Assembly (NCBI GenBank): GCA_003164295.1
Contig: PLTA01000048.1
Span: 1 to 64,000, forward strand
Source of the DNA: Candidatus Bathyarchaeota archaeon
GTDB lineage: Archaea > Thermoproteota > Bathyarchaeia > Bathyarchaeales > Bathycorpusculaceae
Direction: 5' to 3'
DNA length: 64,000 nt
The position numbers and the translations under genes were made by a program. Below the pieces are notes generated by a model. The model saw nothing but the letters and a program-made list of their open reading frames with translations. It was not told the origin of the DNA and searched no databases. Position 1 is the first letter of the stretch; each line of letters opens with the position of its first letter. Of this stretch, positions 18,165-26,467 are shown piece by piece.

Positions 18165-19090
18165 TTAACAGAAGCCTCCCGAATCAACTTCAAATAAACA
18201 TCTTCAAGCGTCGAACGTAGCTCAGTAACGTATTGAATATTGCCGCCTGCCTGCACAATGGCTTTTACAATTCCAGGATTTTCTTTTTCGGGGTCATCTA
18301 CATCAAGAATTAACTTGTTATCGTTTGCTTTAACATTCTTAACTGCATCTAACTGCTTAACTGCAGCCAAAACGTCATCTGAAACAATGTCCAAATGAAC
18401 TATCGTTTTGCGATTATAGAGACTTCGCTCCAAATTTTTAGGCGAATCCACCACGATCAACTTAGTTTTTAAAATTGCAATTCGGTCACAAAGTCGTTCC
18501 GCCTCATCCAAATTATGGGTATTAAGAAAAATTGTCGTCTTCTCTTTTTTTAAGTCCAAAATAAAGTCTCTAACTGTTTTAGCTGCTTCTGGATCAAGAT
18601 TCGCTGTTGGTTCATCCAAAAATAAGACTTGTGGCTCATGAATCAATGCTCTTGCAATAGCAATTTTCTGTTTAGTTCCTTTACTAAACGTACCCACTGA
18701 ATCTTCCCGACGCTCCCAAATTCCTAAAAGTCTCAAAAGCCGTTCGATGTTTTCCTGGCGCTTCTGTTCTGGTACTTCGTAGAGTTTCCCGTAAAAATCT
18801 AGGTTTCTATAAGCGCTTAAACTGTCATATAACCCAACATTTTCAGGTAGGAAACCGACGATTTTTCTGATTTTGAGGCAGTCTTCCTCTTTTTCAACTG
18901 TAAAGTCGCCGATTCGGGCTTGCCCGCCGGTTTTTCCGATTAGGCAGCAGAGCATGCGTACAGTAGTGGTTTTGCCAGCTCCGTTGGGTCCAAGAAAACC
19001 GAAAACTTCGCCTTTTTCAACATGTAATGTGACGTTGTCTACGGCTGTTAGGTTGCCGAATTTTCGGGTCAAGTTTTCAGTGTCAATCAC
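18161..19090 (-). CDS. ABC transporter ATP-binding protein
   Basis: A 309-aa ATPase for the adjacent ABC-2 permease. Motifs: Walker A GPNGAGKTT (~34-42), signature FSKGTKQKIAIARAL (a variant of LSGGQ common in this subfamily), Walker B QVLFLDEPTANLDP and the H-loop NTHNLDEA. The C-terminal ~90 residues form the extra domain seen in the DrrA/NatA group. Together with the permease it likely exports a lipid, drug or ion; nothing in the neighbourhood fixes the substrate. Confidence 0.92.
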   Translation of the reverse strand: MIDTENLTRKFGNLTAVDNVTLHVEKGEVFGFLGPNGAGKTTTVRMLCCLIGKTGGQARIGDFTVEKEEDCLKIRKIVGFLPENVGLYDSLSAYRNLDFYGKLYEVPEQKRQENIERLLRLLGIWERREDSVGTFSKGTKQKIAIARALIHEPQVLFLDEPTANLDPEAAKTVRDFILDLKKEKTTIFLNTHNLDEAERLCDRIAILKTKLIVVDSPKNLERSLYNRKTIVHLDIVSDDVLAAVKQLDAVKNVKANDNKLILDVDDPEKENPGIVKAIVQAGGNIQYVTELRSTLEDVYLKLIREASVK

Positions 19091-19262
19091 GGTCTCGCTT
19101 TTCCACGTGCTTAATTATTTGTTTATCGGTTATGGATGTAAGTATTTAAGTTAAGCGAAATCGTTTTCTTCTTGTGAAATAAGTGAATTTTCTTAATCAG
19201 AAAGCGCGCTGAAGCAAAGACTTGAAAAATTTAAGCACTAAAGTCTCTTCCAAAATGGATGC

Positions 19263-19538
19263 TTAAGCTTTTTCGTATTTGGATTCTTCTACCCGCTTCT
19301 TCTCCAACTCTTCCTCAGTCAACTGAGGCTTTTCCGATTGGGTTTGCTGTATTTCTTCAAGAGGCCAAGTTACTGGATCTTTAACTGATGAATAGACATT
19401 TAACCAGCTTCTTTTGTTGCAGGCAGGGCATTTAACATAGTGTAAAGGACCTATGTGTGGCGCTAAAGCTGCCCCTCCTAATCCTTGTTCAAAGACCGCG
19501 CAACATTTCTTGCATTTTACCCTTGTCATATCAATCAA
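19263..19538 (-). CDS. Small zinc-ribbon protein
   Basis: A 91-aa protein with a zinc ribbon: C-K-K-C near residue 9 (VKCKKCCAVFEQ) and CPAC near residue 38 (YVKCPACNKRSWLNV). The C-terminal ~30 residues are charged and Glu-rich. The start ATG at 19538 is probable; MTRVKC four residues later is an alternative. It is divergently arranged with the membrane protein at 19640. Function unknown. Confidence 0.7.
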   Translation of the reverse strand: MIDMTRVKCKKCCAVFEQGLGGAALAPHIGPLHYVKCPACNKRSWLNVYSSVKDPVTWPLEEIQQTQSEKPQLTEEELEKKRVEESKYEKA

Positions 19539-19639
19539 CTTTAGGTCAAATGTGGCGATTAGATTAAAAGTTTGCTTAACCGAAACTGTTTTTACAAGTA
19601 ACGAATGATAAAATATTTATCAAACAAGGTTGCGTTAAA

Positions 19640-19996
19640 ATGTTTGAACACCACCACGAAAAACTATTGCCGAGACGCTTGTTTCTTAGGCGCTTAGCCA
19701 AATACGCGTTGATTTCTCTTGGTATCGTAATAGTTTCGTTGGTAATCGGTATGATTGGCTATTATGTGCTTGAAGGCTACTCATGGGTGGACTCTTTTCT
19801 AAATGCTGCTATGCTTATGGGTGGAATGGGGCCAGTCAATGCATTGCATACAGATGGCGGAAAAATATTTGCTGGGATATACGCAATGTACTGCGGATTA
19901 GTCGAGTTAATTGCGATAGCGATTTTTGCTGCTCCGATCTTTCACAGGTTCCTACATCATTTCCATTTGGAAAGTGAGCACAAGCAAAACGAGTAA
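19640..19996 (+). CDS. Two-helix membrane protein, ion-channel-like topology
   Basis: A 118-aa protein: helix 1 (~22-47), a re-entrant-looking segment (WVDSFLNAAMLMGGMGPVNA, ~53-72), then helix 2 (~78-105). The layout TM1-pore loop-TM2, including GKIFAGIYAMYCGL in TM2, strongly recalls two-helix K+ channels, but the selectivity filter TVGYGD is replaced by MGGMGPVN. Both ends are His-rich (FEHHHEK, FHRFLHHFHLESEHK). It belongs to a channel-like family without known function. It probably does not select K+. Confidence 0.7.
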   Translation: MFEHHHEKLLPRRLFLRRLAKYALISLGIVIVSLVIGMIGYYVLEGYSWVDSFLNAAMLMGGMGPVNALHTDGGKIFAGIYAMYCGLVELIAIAIFAAPIFHRFLHHFHLESEHKQNE

Positions 19997-20031
19997 TAAC
20001 TTTAAAAAATTAAAATCTTGGCACGGTTGAT

Positions 20032-21279
20032 TTGGATATGACTACAGCTATGTTTTGGTGCAGGAACATTCTTTCAAACGGTTTAACAGTGCTACAATTT
20101 CCTCGTCAATCCGCAAATACAACGCAGTTATCCATCGCTGTTAAATATGGGTCGAATCAAGAACCCAAAGAAATCGCTGGTGTTGCTCATTTCATCGAGC
20201 ACATGCTTGCGGGAGGTTCTGAGAAACGGATTCAATTGTCTCGAAGTATTGAGAATTCTGGTGGCATTTTAGATTTCTATACAGACCATGAGCACATGAT
20301 GGCTGCAATGGATGTCTTGCCCGGTGAATTAGTTGAAGCTTCTTTTATTATTTCAGAATTACTTTTTAACGTGGATTTTGAGGAAGACAAATTTAGGCAA
20401 GAAACCAAAATAATCCTTAACGAATTATCAGAAGCGTTAGATGATCCTGCAGAAAGAATTGAAGAATTACTTTTGAAGAGCTTGTTCAAAAAACACCCTG
20501 TGAACCGCCCCGTCGGAGGCTTTCCCAGAACCGTAAAACGATTAACTTTAGACGAATTATGTAAAGCGCATAAAACCAATTATGTTCCACAAAACATGAT
20601 TTTGATTTTGACAGGCAATTACAACGACGAAACTGCAGCGGTGGTTCTTAAAAACTTCCAGGACAAAAATTTAGGTAAACCTTCCACAGAGAAATTGGTT
20701 CCTGCTGAAACTTCTAAGCCTGTACCTTTAGTTGTTGAAAAAAAAGCTGGAATAGCTCAAACATACCTGAATATGGGCGCGCGAACAGTTTGTTCAAGTC
20801 ACCCTGATTCACCTGTCTTGAATTTGATGAGTGCTTTGCTTACTGGAGGCACCAATTCCCGGTTATTTATTGAGTTGCGCGAAAAAAACGCGTTAACTTA
20901 CGATGTCAGCTCAGACCATAACAAGGGTATAGATTTCGGTTATTTCGGAATTAGCTGTGCCGTGAAAGAGAAAAACTTAACAAAAGCAAAAGGGATCATT
21001 CTTAAAGAATTAGCTAAGCTTAGGACCGAAAAAGTTCCGATTGATGAACTTGAAAGAACCAAAAACATGATAGTTGGCGCTAGCCTAAGAGGTATGGATG
21101 ATCCGCAGGAATGCTCCGAGATTCTTTCCTATATGGAAATGCAATTTAAAAGTGAAAACGCGCTGGTCGATCACATCGCTAAAATTAAGGTCGTTTCGAG
21201 CCAGGATATAATAGATGTTGCCAATACTTATCTTCAAGAAGATCTTTTAGCCACTGTACTTCTTAAACCAAAAAAATAA
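20032..21279 (+). CDS. M16 family zinc metallopeptidase
   Basis: A 415-aa protein of the insulinase/processing-peptidase family. The inverted zinc motif HXXEH is present (H53-F-I-E56-H57), followed by the distal acidic region (KIILNELSEALDDP). A second M16 domain follows (~180-410, with TGGTNSRLFIELREKNALTYDV, the R/Y substrate motif). The length is that of the single-chain two-domain M16B peptidases. The start is TTG 20032 or ATG 20038. It probably degrades oligopeptides in the cytoplasm. No signal peptide is visible. Confidence 0.9.
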   Translation: MDMTTAMFWCRNILSNGLTVLQFPRQSANTTQLSIAVKYGSNQEPKEIAGVAHFIEHMLAGGSEKRIQLSRSIENSGGILDFYTDHEHMMAAMDVLPGELVEASFIISELLFNVDFEEDKFRQETKIILNELSEALDDPAERIEELLLKSLFKKHPVNRPVGGFPRTVKRLTLDELCKAHKTNYVPQNMILILTGNYNDETAAVVLKNFQDKNLGKPSTEKLVPAETSKPVPLVVEKKAGIAQTYLNMGARTVCSSHPDSPVLNLMSALLTGGTNSRLFIELREKNALTYDVSSDHNKGIDFGYFGISCAVKEKNLTKAKGIILKELAKLRTEKVPIDELERTKNMIVGASLRGMDDPQECSEILSYMEMQFKSENALVDHIAKIKVVSSQDIIDVANTYLQEDLLATVLLKPKK

Positions 21280-21319
21280 TGTTTCGGGCAAAATTTGTTT
21301 TTTTAAAATTAATGTTAAT

Positions 21320-21450
21320 AGGTGCCGTTTGGCAGACGCCTTTCTGCCTAAAAGGATGCCCAGAGATGCACATTTGGAGCCTAAGCCCATAGGGCAAATT
21401 AGGGACGGAGCCATATCATGGCAGCAGGTTTATCCACCAAACGACTCGTT
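21320..21450 (+). ncRNA. Candidate structured RNA
   Basis: This stretch between two genes is GC-richer than its surroundings and packed with hairpins. Visible stems are GGCAGA/TCTGCC (21330-21347), GCCC-ata-GGGC (21385-21395), GCCAT-atc-ATGGC (21410-21422) and a closing CGTTT/AAACG pair (21326-21330 with 21438-21443). Such islands in AT-rich archaea are often non-coding RNAs. I could not match it to SRP RNA, RNase P RNA, a tRNA or a riboswitch. A short segment resembles a c-di-GMP riboswitch core, but the helices do not fit. Confidence 0.35.
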
Positions 21451-21665
21451 ATGTTAATTGACGATTATCCTACTCATTTGATTGAAAATAAAAATTTGTG
21501 GTTGTAGCTTTGCAGTCACAATCTACCCTAAACCTCAATACCGCCAATGCAACGGCACTTTGGACTGTTTGAGAAGAAGAAAAAAAACATCCATCAAACT
21601 TCTTTAAATTAAACTAAGAGCTAAATACAAACTAGTTATAATTCGTAAGCGTTGAGGCGAAAGAA

Positions 21666-21995
21666 GTGCAACTCGAAGAAATGAAGAAGGCAATTGAAGC
21701 CCTTGTCATAACCAAAGGATTCTACAATAAACCCGAAGATATCCCTAAAAAACTTCTTTTTGCCTTCATAGAGCTTGGTGAAGCCAGCGATTCATGGAAA
21801 AAAGGGTTACCTCAAGAAAAAATCGCTGAAGAACTCATTGACGTCATCTTTTATATTCTGGATGCAAGCCGCTTAGCCTGCCCAGACATGAACATGGACG
21901 AAGTGTTCAAGAAAAAACTTGAAAAAAACCTCAACCGCCCATATCAATACGGCGAAGGACACCGCACGAAACTGCCCGAAGAAAACCATAAGTAA
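21666..21995 (+). CDS. MazG-like nucleotide pyrophosphohydrolase
   Basis: A 109-aa all-alpha NTP-PPase of the MazG/dUTPase-like superfamily. The metal-binding pattern is seen as FIELGEASDSW (ExxE) and EELIDVIFYILD (ExxxD). Such proteins hydrolyse non-canonical nucleoside triphosphates to monophosphates. The start GTG at 21666 is plausible: GAGGCGAAAGAA lies upstream. It is followed by a YkgJ-type gene after 50 bp, possibly co-transcribed. Confidence 0.82.
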   Translation: MQLEEMKKAIEALVITKGFYNKPEDIPKKLLFAFIELGEASDSWKKGLPQEKIAEELIDVIFYILDASRLACPDMNMDEVFKKKLEKNLNRPYQYGEGHRTKLPEENHK

Positions 21996-22045
21996 CCGCG
22001 AAGTTTTTTATGGCACTTATTTCAAGCATTATCTGTTGAATAAAA

Positions 22046-22504
22046 GTGGATTTCACCTATCCAGTTAACATAAGTTTCATATGTAATCGATGTAGCCTAT
22101 GCTGCGGTGACACTGAACAAAAAGCAAGACACATCTTAATCTTGGAAACTGAAGCAAAAAAAATCGCTCTGCAAACTTGTCAGTCTACTGCGGATTTTTC
22201 AGTTCAAGTTACTGATAAATCTCCTTATGAGTTCGAGATGAAAAAAACAAGTGATGGCAAATGCGTTTTCTTAGATGAAAATGGATGTAAAATTTATTCG
22301 CTAAGACCGTTAATTTGTATGTTTTATCCTTTTGAACTGAAATTTGACACTGAAAAACAACTGCATGTTTTTGATTTTACAATTGAGTGCCCAGCGATAG
22401 GTCATGGTAACGGTTTTTTTGAAAAAGATTTTGAAAAATTATTCGACCTCGCAAAAGAAAGATTGCTTAGAGTTGGTGAAGAACATCAGCCTGCTCCAAA
22501 GTAA
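22046..22504 (+). CDS. YkgJ-family Cys-cluster protein
   Basis: A 152-aa protein with the CxxCxxCC cluster of the YkgJ family (FICNRCSLCCGDTE, ~10-22) and further conserved Cys in CVFLDENGCKIYSLRPLICMFYPF (~73-97) and ECPAIG. These residues probably bind a zinc or iron-sulfur centre. The start is GTG 22046. Its 3' end overlaps the convergent PyrI gene by 38 bp. The exact role is unknown. Confidence 0.85.
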   Translation: MDFTYPVNISFICNRCSLCCGDTEQKARHILILETEAKKIALQTCQSTADFSVQVTDKSPYEFEMKKTSDGKCVFLDENGCKIYSLRPLICMFYPFELKFDTEKQLHVFDFTIECPAIGHGNGFFEKDFEKLFDLAKERLLRVGEEHQPAPK

Positions 22505-22931
22505 TGCTGCAATAGTGGCATTTCAACAATAGTGGCTCTTCGTTTTTAACGTAAAATCTTGAGATGACGGGTTCGCCGCTGTTACTTATGCAGCAGGGAT
22601 TTACACATTTAATTATACCTTCAATGACTTTTGGCAAAACAACCTCAAGCTTTTTTTCAACCTTGTAATTGTGAATAATGTTAATTGATGCGTGAGGAGC
22701 TACTAATGCAATTCGGTTAACTTCTTGTGAGTTAAGAGCTCGGTCTTCAATCTTTACAATATCTTTAACTTTGAAACGTTTACTGGGAACATTAATTGTT
22801 ATGGTCATGACGCGTTTTTCCTTACCTGTTATCCCTAAAATCTTAATGACATCCAACGCATAACCCCCGCGGATATGGTCGATGACTGTGCCGTCTTTGA
22901 TTTTTGATACTCTGAGATCAATTTCACTCAT
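22467..22931 (-). CDS. pyrI: Aspartate carbamoyltransferase regulatory chain
   Basis: PyrI binds nucleotide effectors and holds the catalytic trimers of aspartate transcarbamoylase together in pyrimidine synthesis. The N-terminal effector domain has RVSKIKDGTVIDHI and GKEKRVMTI. The C-terminal zinc domain has four Cys (CVNPCC...LLKCHYC). The chosen start is MSEIDLRVSK at 22931, giving 154 aa, the usual family length; a longer frame extends 12 codons upstream without support. The catalytic gene pyrB is not adjacent, although the two are commonly together. The 3' end overlaps the convergent YkgJ-type gene. Confidence 0.93.
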   Translation of the reverse strand: MSEIDLRVSKIKDGTVIDHIRGGYALDVIKILGITGKEKRVMTITINVPSKRFKVKDIVKIEDRALNSQEVNRIALVAPHASINIIHNYKVEKKLEVVLPKVIEGIIKCVNPCCISNSGEPVISRFYVKNEEPLLLKCHYCSITLEQADVLHQL

Positions 22932-23002
22932 TTTAATCGCATTACAAAGACAATTACGATGGAGCAAATAAGATTTTACATTAAAGTTAGTAACGGAAAT
23001 GT

Positions 23003-23722
23003 TTAGTGCTGACGCAAGTCAATGACTGTTGTGCCTGCGAACTTGTCAAAGTACCTCATGAAGGTTTTGTCTGGGATTCTCCAAATTCCTATGAGCAAGT
23101 CGAAAGGAAGAAGTGGCAAGATTTTTCCAAAGTTCCTAATTGCCGCATGGTCATAGCTCATTTTTTTTCCGTCGGTTCTAACGACTTTAAGTCCCATAAC
23201 GCGTTTGCCTAAACTTTGACCATTAAATCCTTCCAGTAGAGTCGAGTATAGCCAAAGTAAACCTATTGTTGTGAAAAGTACAACGCTGATTCCACCGTTT
23301 AGAAACGTTGCCATAGATAAAGAAAGAACCTGCGGCACAAAAACAATCGTCACTGTAATAGCTGAAATTATTCCAAAATCAATTAAGAAAGCAGCCGCCC
23401 TCTTTTTAAGAGAAGATAATGGAAGATGGCTTTCTTTTCTTTGTACATCTGCAACTTCCGCCCAGCCTTCTATATCATGTATGACTCTTATGGCGCTTTC
23501 ACCCGCCCTGCTGAGTTTGTATTTTCCACTGGGCGTTTGTTCTATGAAGACCTCAAGCGAGCGAAGGTGAAAACTTAACTTTCCAGTGTCCACTTTTAGC
23601 AAGTTTAGCATATCAGTGAAAGAGGACTCACCTTTTTCGCTGAGGCTGATTAGTATTTCCCTTCTCAAAGGGTGGGAAAGGATCGAAAGTATTTTTGAAA
23701 TGTTTTCTTGATCTACTGCCAT
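23003..23722 (-). CDS. Winged-helix / RDD membrane fusion protein
   Basis: A 239-aa fusion. Residues ~1-90 form an ArsR-like winged helix (ILSHPLRREILISLSEKGE, TGKLSFHLRSL). Residues ~105-235 are an RDD membrane domain with three helices and the family motifs KKRAAAFLIDF and NGQSLGKRVMGLKVVRTDG. The architecture suggests a membrane-tethered transcription factor that senses something in or across the membrane. It stands alone next to pyrI (same strand) and is divergent from the RIO2 gene, so either could be a target. Confidence 0.88.
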   Translation of the reverse strand: MAVDQENISKILSILSHPLRREILISLSEKGESSFTDMLNLLKVDTGKLSFHLRSLEVFIEQTPSGKYKLSRAGESAIRVIHDIEGWAEVADVQRKESHLPLSSLKKRAAAFLIDFGIISAITVTIVFVPQVLSLSMATFLNGGISVVLFTTIGLLWLYSTLLEGFNGQSLGKRVMGLKVVRTDGKKMSYDHAAIRNFGKILPLLPFDLLIGIWRIPDKTFMRYFDKFAGTTVIDLRQH

Positions 23723-23840
23723 ATTTCAAAACCAAATGTTTTCACAATTTTATGATATGCGGTTTTGACTTATAGCTCCATAAACCAATTACTCCAATAT
23801 AAGTCCAACCCAAAAAACTCGGTAAAATCAGGGAAGCACA

Positions 23841-24773
23841 GTGTTTATAGTGAAAAGCAACTATATTACTAATGTGTCAAGCGCTGAAATGGTCGTTAAA
23901 GTATTTCGCGAAATACAAAGTGAAGATTTCAGAATACTCAACATTATCGAATCTGCAATGAGCAATCGCGAATATGTACCCACAGAACAAATCCAAAAAT
24001 TCGCCAAGCTCCCACTGGAACGTGTACAATTTACTCTTGACAAACTTCACAAGCTTGGCTTAATCTACCGAACAAAAGGCGCATATGTGGGATACACTTT
24101 AAACTATGCAGGCTACGATTGCCTTGCGATAAATAATCTTGTTAAAGCTAACGTTATCGAATCTTTTGGGCAAATTTTAGGTGTCGGTAAAGAAGCAGAT
24201 GTTTACGATGCATTAAGCCCTACTGGTCAACGTATAGCAGTAAAATTTCATAGACTTGGAAGAATAAGTTTTAGGCAAACAAGAAGAAAAAGAGGCTACG
24301 CACGAGAACATACAACTTGGCTTTTTCAATCACATATAGCAGCGGAAAGAGAGTTTCAAGCGATGCAGCTTGTTTACAAAAACGGTGTGTCGGTACCCGA
24401 GCCGATAAGCCACAATAGGCATGTAATAGCTATGGGTATGATTGAAGGCGCGGAGCTTTCAAAATACATTGAAATTGGTAAACCTGAAAAAGTCCTCAAA
24501 GAAATTCTGCGAAACATAAGAAAGGCTTACTTGAAAGCCCACGTTATCCATTCAGACATCAGCGAATATAATATCATATTGAAACCTGACGGGCATATCC
24601 TCATCATTGATTGGCCACAATATGTCATGGCAGACCACGCTAACGCTGAGGAACTGCTTGAGAGAGACTTAAAAAACATACTTAGTTTTTTTAACCGGCG
24701 GTTTAGCTTAAAAGTGGTGGCTGAAAAAGCCTGTGATTATGTAACTGGGAAAGTTAGAAATTTGGTTATTTAA
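23841..24773 (+). CDS. rio2: RIO2 family serine/threonine kinase
   Basis: A 310-aa archaeal RIO2 kinase/ATPase, involved in small ribosomal subunit maturation. The N-terminal winged helix (~28-95) typical of RIO2 is present. Kinase motifs: GVGKEADVYDA (~114-124), Lys135 in IAVKFHRLG, catalytic HSDISEYN (Asp239) and metal-binding IIDWPQ (Asp257). The start is GTG 23841; an internal ATG at 23889 would also keep the winged helix. The stop overlaps the convergent LSm gene by 4 bp. Confidence 0.95.
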   Translation: MFIVKSNYITNVSSAEMVVKVFREIQSEDFRILNIIESAMSNREYVPTEQIQKFAKLPLERVQFTLDKLHKLGLIYRTKGAYVGYTLNYAGYDCLAINNLVKANVIESFGQILGVGKEADVYDALSPTGQRIAVKFHRLGRISFRQTRRKRGYAREHTTWLFQSHIAAEREFQAMQLVYKNGVSVPEPISHNRHVIAMGMIEGAELSKYIEIGKPEKVLKEILRNIRKAYLKAHVIHSDISEYNIILKPDGHILIIDWPQYVMADHANAEELLERDLKNILSFFNRRFSLKVVAEKACDYVTGKVRNLVI

Positions 24774-25015
24774 TGCTTGTTAGCATCTAGAACGATGTAG
24801 AGAATGTTGTTTCCACGAAGCAGTACGTTACCGTAGTTTGTCATTAATTGTTCGTCTTTTAATTCGTTGGCGCCCTCGAGAAGGATGTTCATGTGTCCGT
24901 CGCATTTGATCATTTTTCCTTTATATTCATAACCGTTTTTGAGTACAACTTCAATATTTCCGTGCAACTGTTTTATAAGAACGTTCAACGGTTTTTTACT
25001 TGGTTCCATCATCAT
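24770..25015 (-). CDS. Sm-like (LSm) RNA-binding protein
   Basis: An 81-aa archaeal Sm protein that forms a heptameric RNA-binding ring. The Sm1 motif is seen as GNIEVVLKNGYEYKGKMIKCDGHMNILL and Sm2 as YGNVLLRGNNILYIVL. The length is typical. The start is one of the two Met codons at 25015/25012. The 3' end overlaps the convergent RIO2 gene. Confidence 0.95.
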   Translation of the reverse strand: MMMEPSKKPLNVLIKQLHGNIEVVLKNGYEYKGKMIKCDGHMNILLEGANELKDEQLMTNYGNVLLRGNNILYIVLDANKH

Positions 25016-25180
25016 ATCGTATTACCGCGTATAGTATATTGCTTATTATCCATGAACCTCTCACCAAATATAAAAGCATTATGAAAAGGTTGTCTTCAAA
25101 GGTTAATCAAGACCTCCATTGATTTGCCAAATCATAACTGTTACGGAAATTACCACAAAATTTGTTTGAGATAATTTTTG

Positions 25181-25345
25181 GTTCTTTTCTAGCATTTTCT
25201 ATACTTTTCTGTACGTTCCCATTCTTTTCTATACTTTCCCATACGTTTCTGTTCTTTTCCAACCTTTTCTATACGTGACCTGCAACCATTACAAGCCCTA
25301 AATCAAAAAAGCAACTCAAAACGCAAAGAAAAATTTTGACGGAAT
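25181..25345 (+). repeat. Decamer-array repeat element A
   Basis: From 25181 to 25280 there are ten degenerate units with an exact 10-bp period, for example gttcttttct, atacttttct, gtacgttccc, atactttccc, atacgtttct (consensus RWWCKTTYCY). The array ends in ATACGTGACCTGCAACC and then an A-rich flank with CTAAATCAAAAAAGCAAC (~25299-25316). A nearly identical copy in reverse orientation lies at 48640-48790. The region is intergenic, between the LSm gene and a small membrane gene. Confidence 0.85.
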
Positions 25346-25390
25346 ATTTTTCTTATAATATTTATATTTTGATAATGGTTGATTAATTGC

Positions 25391-25545
25391 TTTGGGCGGT
25401 TAGTGACGTTTTTTGACTTTTTATGACGCGTAGTGACGGATAGTGACGCGTTGTGACGAATAAAGACGCAACCTGCAAAGAACTAAGACCCTGATAAAAA
25501 AAAGCAATCTGAAACAAACTGAACAAATTTTGCACGAAAAATGTC
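25391..25545 (+). repeat. Decamer-array repeat element B (TGACG type)
   Basis: Seven units at exact 10-bp spacing from 25401 to 25470: tagtgacgtt, ttttgacttt, ttatgacgcg, tagtgacgga, tagtgacgcg, ttgtgacgaa, taaagacgca. TGAC (or AGAC) recurs at every tenth base while the other bases vary. The array runs into AACCTGCAAAG (25470-25480) and a flank with GATAAAAAAAAGCAATCTG, corresponding to the flank of element A. The decamer sequence is entirely different from element A, only the period and the flank are shared. Confidence 0.8.
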
Positions 25546-25604
25546 TTTTCTTTGCTTGGCCTTTCTAAACATTGTCTAACTTATTTTCAAAGCAACATGT
25601 GAGA

Positions 25605-25720
25605 GTGTCTAAATCAAATTAAGTCAAAAAAAGCAAAATAAAAACGCGACCTGCAAACAATTTAACTCTGCTTCAAAAAACAAGCAGAAAACAATCAGTT
25701 CAAAATTTAGCAAAAACTAA
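25605..25720 (+). repeat. Repeat element C (flank without clear array)
   Basis: A third occurrence of the core GCGACCTGCAAAC (25643-25656), followed by an A-rich flank (CTTCAAAAAACAAGCAG) similar to those of elements A and B. No decamer array is evident before the core. It could be a degenerate or array-less member. Confidence 0.5.
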
Positions 25721-25867
25721 CCACCAAATCTGGCGTCTCTCTCAAATAAATCAGGAAAATAAAACACTCAAAAATCAGAAGCTTAAGAAATATAGTTATA
25801 AACATTAATATTTGTAAAAAGAAAAGAAAAAAAAAGGTTTTACGATTCAACTTCAGAGCTTGATGAT

Positions 25868-26071
25868 CTATATTTTAGCCACTATCGATAAGAGCGCAAC
25901 TACAACAAAAGCAATGCCAGTCCATAACAGGTCTCCAGTAAAGAAGTACACGATGGCTGCAACGATAATTGCTGGGATTAAAATAAGAAACAGTTTTATC
26001 AGAACTATTATTATCAGACCAATTATGACTAGAACAATGAGAAGCGGTAGATTTAGCCAACCGAGATTCAA
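25868..26071 (-). CDS. Small hydrophobic membrane protein
   Basis: A 67-aa, very hydrophobic protein with two or three membrane helices (LPLLIVLVIIGLIIIVLIK, LFLILIPAIIVAAIVYFF, GIAFVVVALLSIVAKI). The start is uncertain: TTG at 26071 or further upstream after the stop near 26116. A basic N-terminal segment lies upstream in another frame (MDEKFRMTTAGVIQTQKE from 26276), so this may be a frameshifted longer gene. No function is recognised. Codon pattern and hydrophobicity make this strand more likely coding than the overlapping plus-strand frame. Confidence 0.5.
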   Translation of the reverse strand: MNLGWLNLPLLIVLVIIGLIIIVLIKLFLILIPAIIVAAIVYFFTGDLLWTGIAFVVVALLSIVAKI

Positions 26072-26467
26072 GCCGCTGAGAATAGAATAAATTACTGCCC
26101 ATTAACATTGCAAAATTCATGAGTAACCTCAAGAAAACTGTGTAGCAACTAAGTAATATGTTTTTCTTTAAGTTCTTTTGGGCTGGCTTAGATTTTCTCT
26201 TGGAATTGATTTTGGGAACGACTTCTTTCTGCGTTTGAATAACGCCAGCGGTGGTCATGCGAAACTTTTCATCCAAGTAACCCTCTGAGTCTTTGGCAAG
26301 TTGTTTAAGATCTTTGTTACGCCAAAGTTTTTGAGTAATTTAAAATGAATAAATAAACTCTTTAAAAAACTGGTTTATCAAAAACTACGCTTCTTCTGGC
26401 GGAGCAAAAAAACTGTGGTTCAATATCTTTAAATTTGACTTGAACTTGGCTTTTTCTGGTTTATCGC

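Noticed and set aside
21380..21450. c-di-GMP riboswitch
   Set aside because: GGGCAAA and GGGACG are present in order, but the helix between them and the downstream receptor region do not fit.
25181..25480. Possible CRISPR array
   Set aside because: The units are 10 bp, degenerate and contiguous, without spacers of constant length, and no cas genes are in the window.
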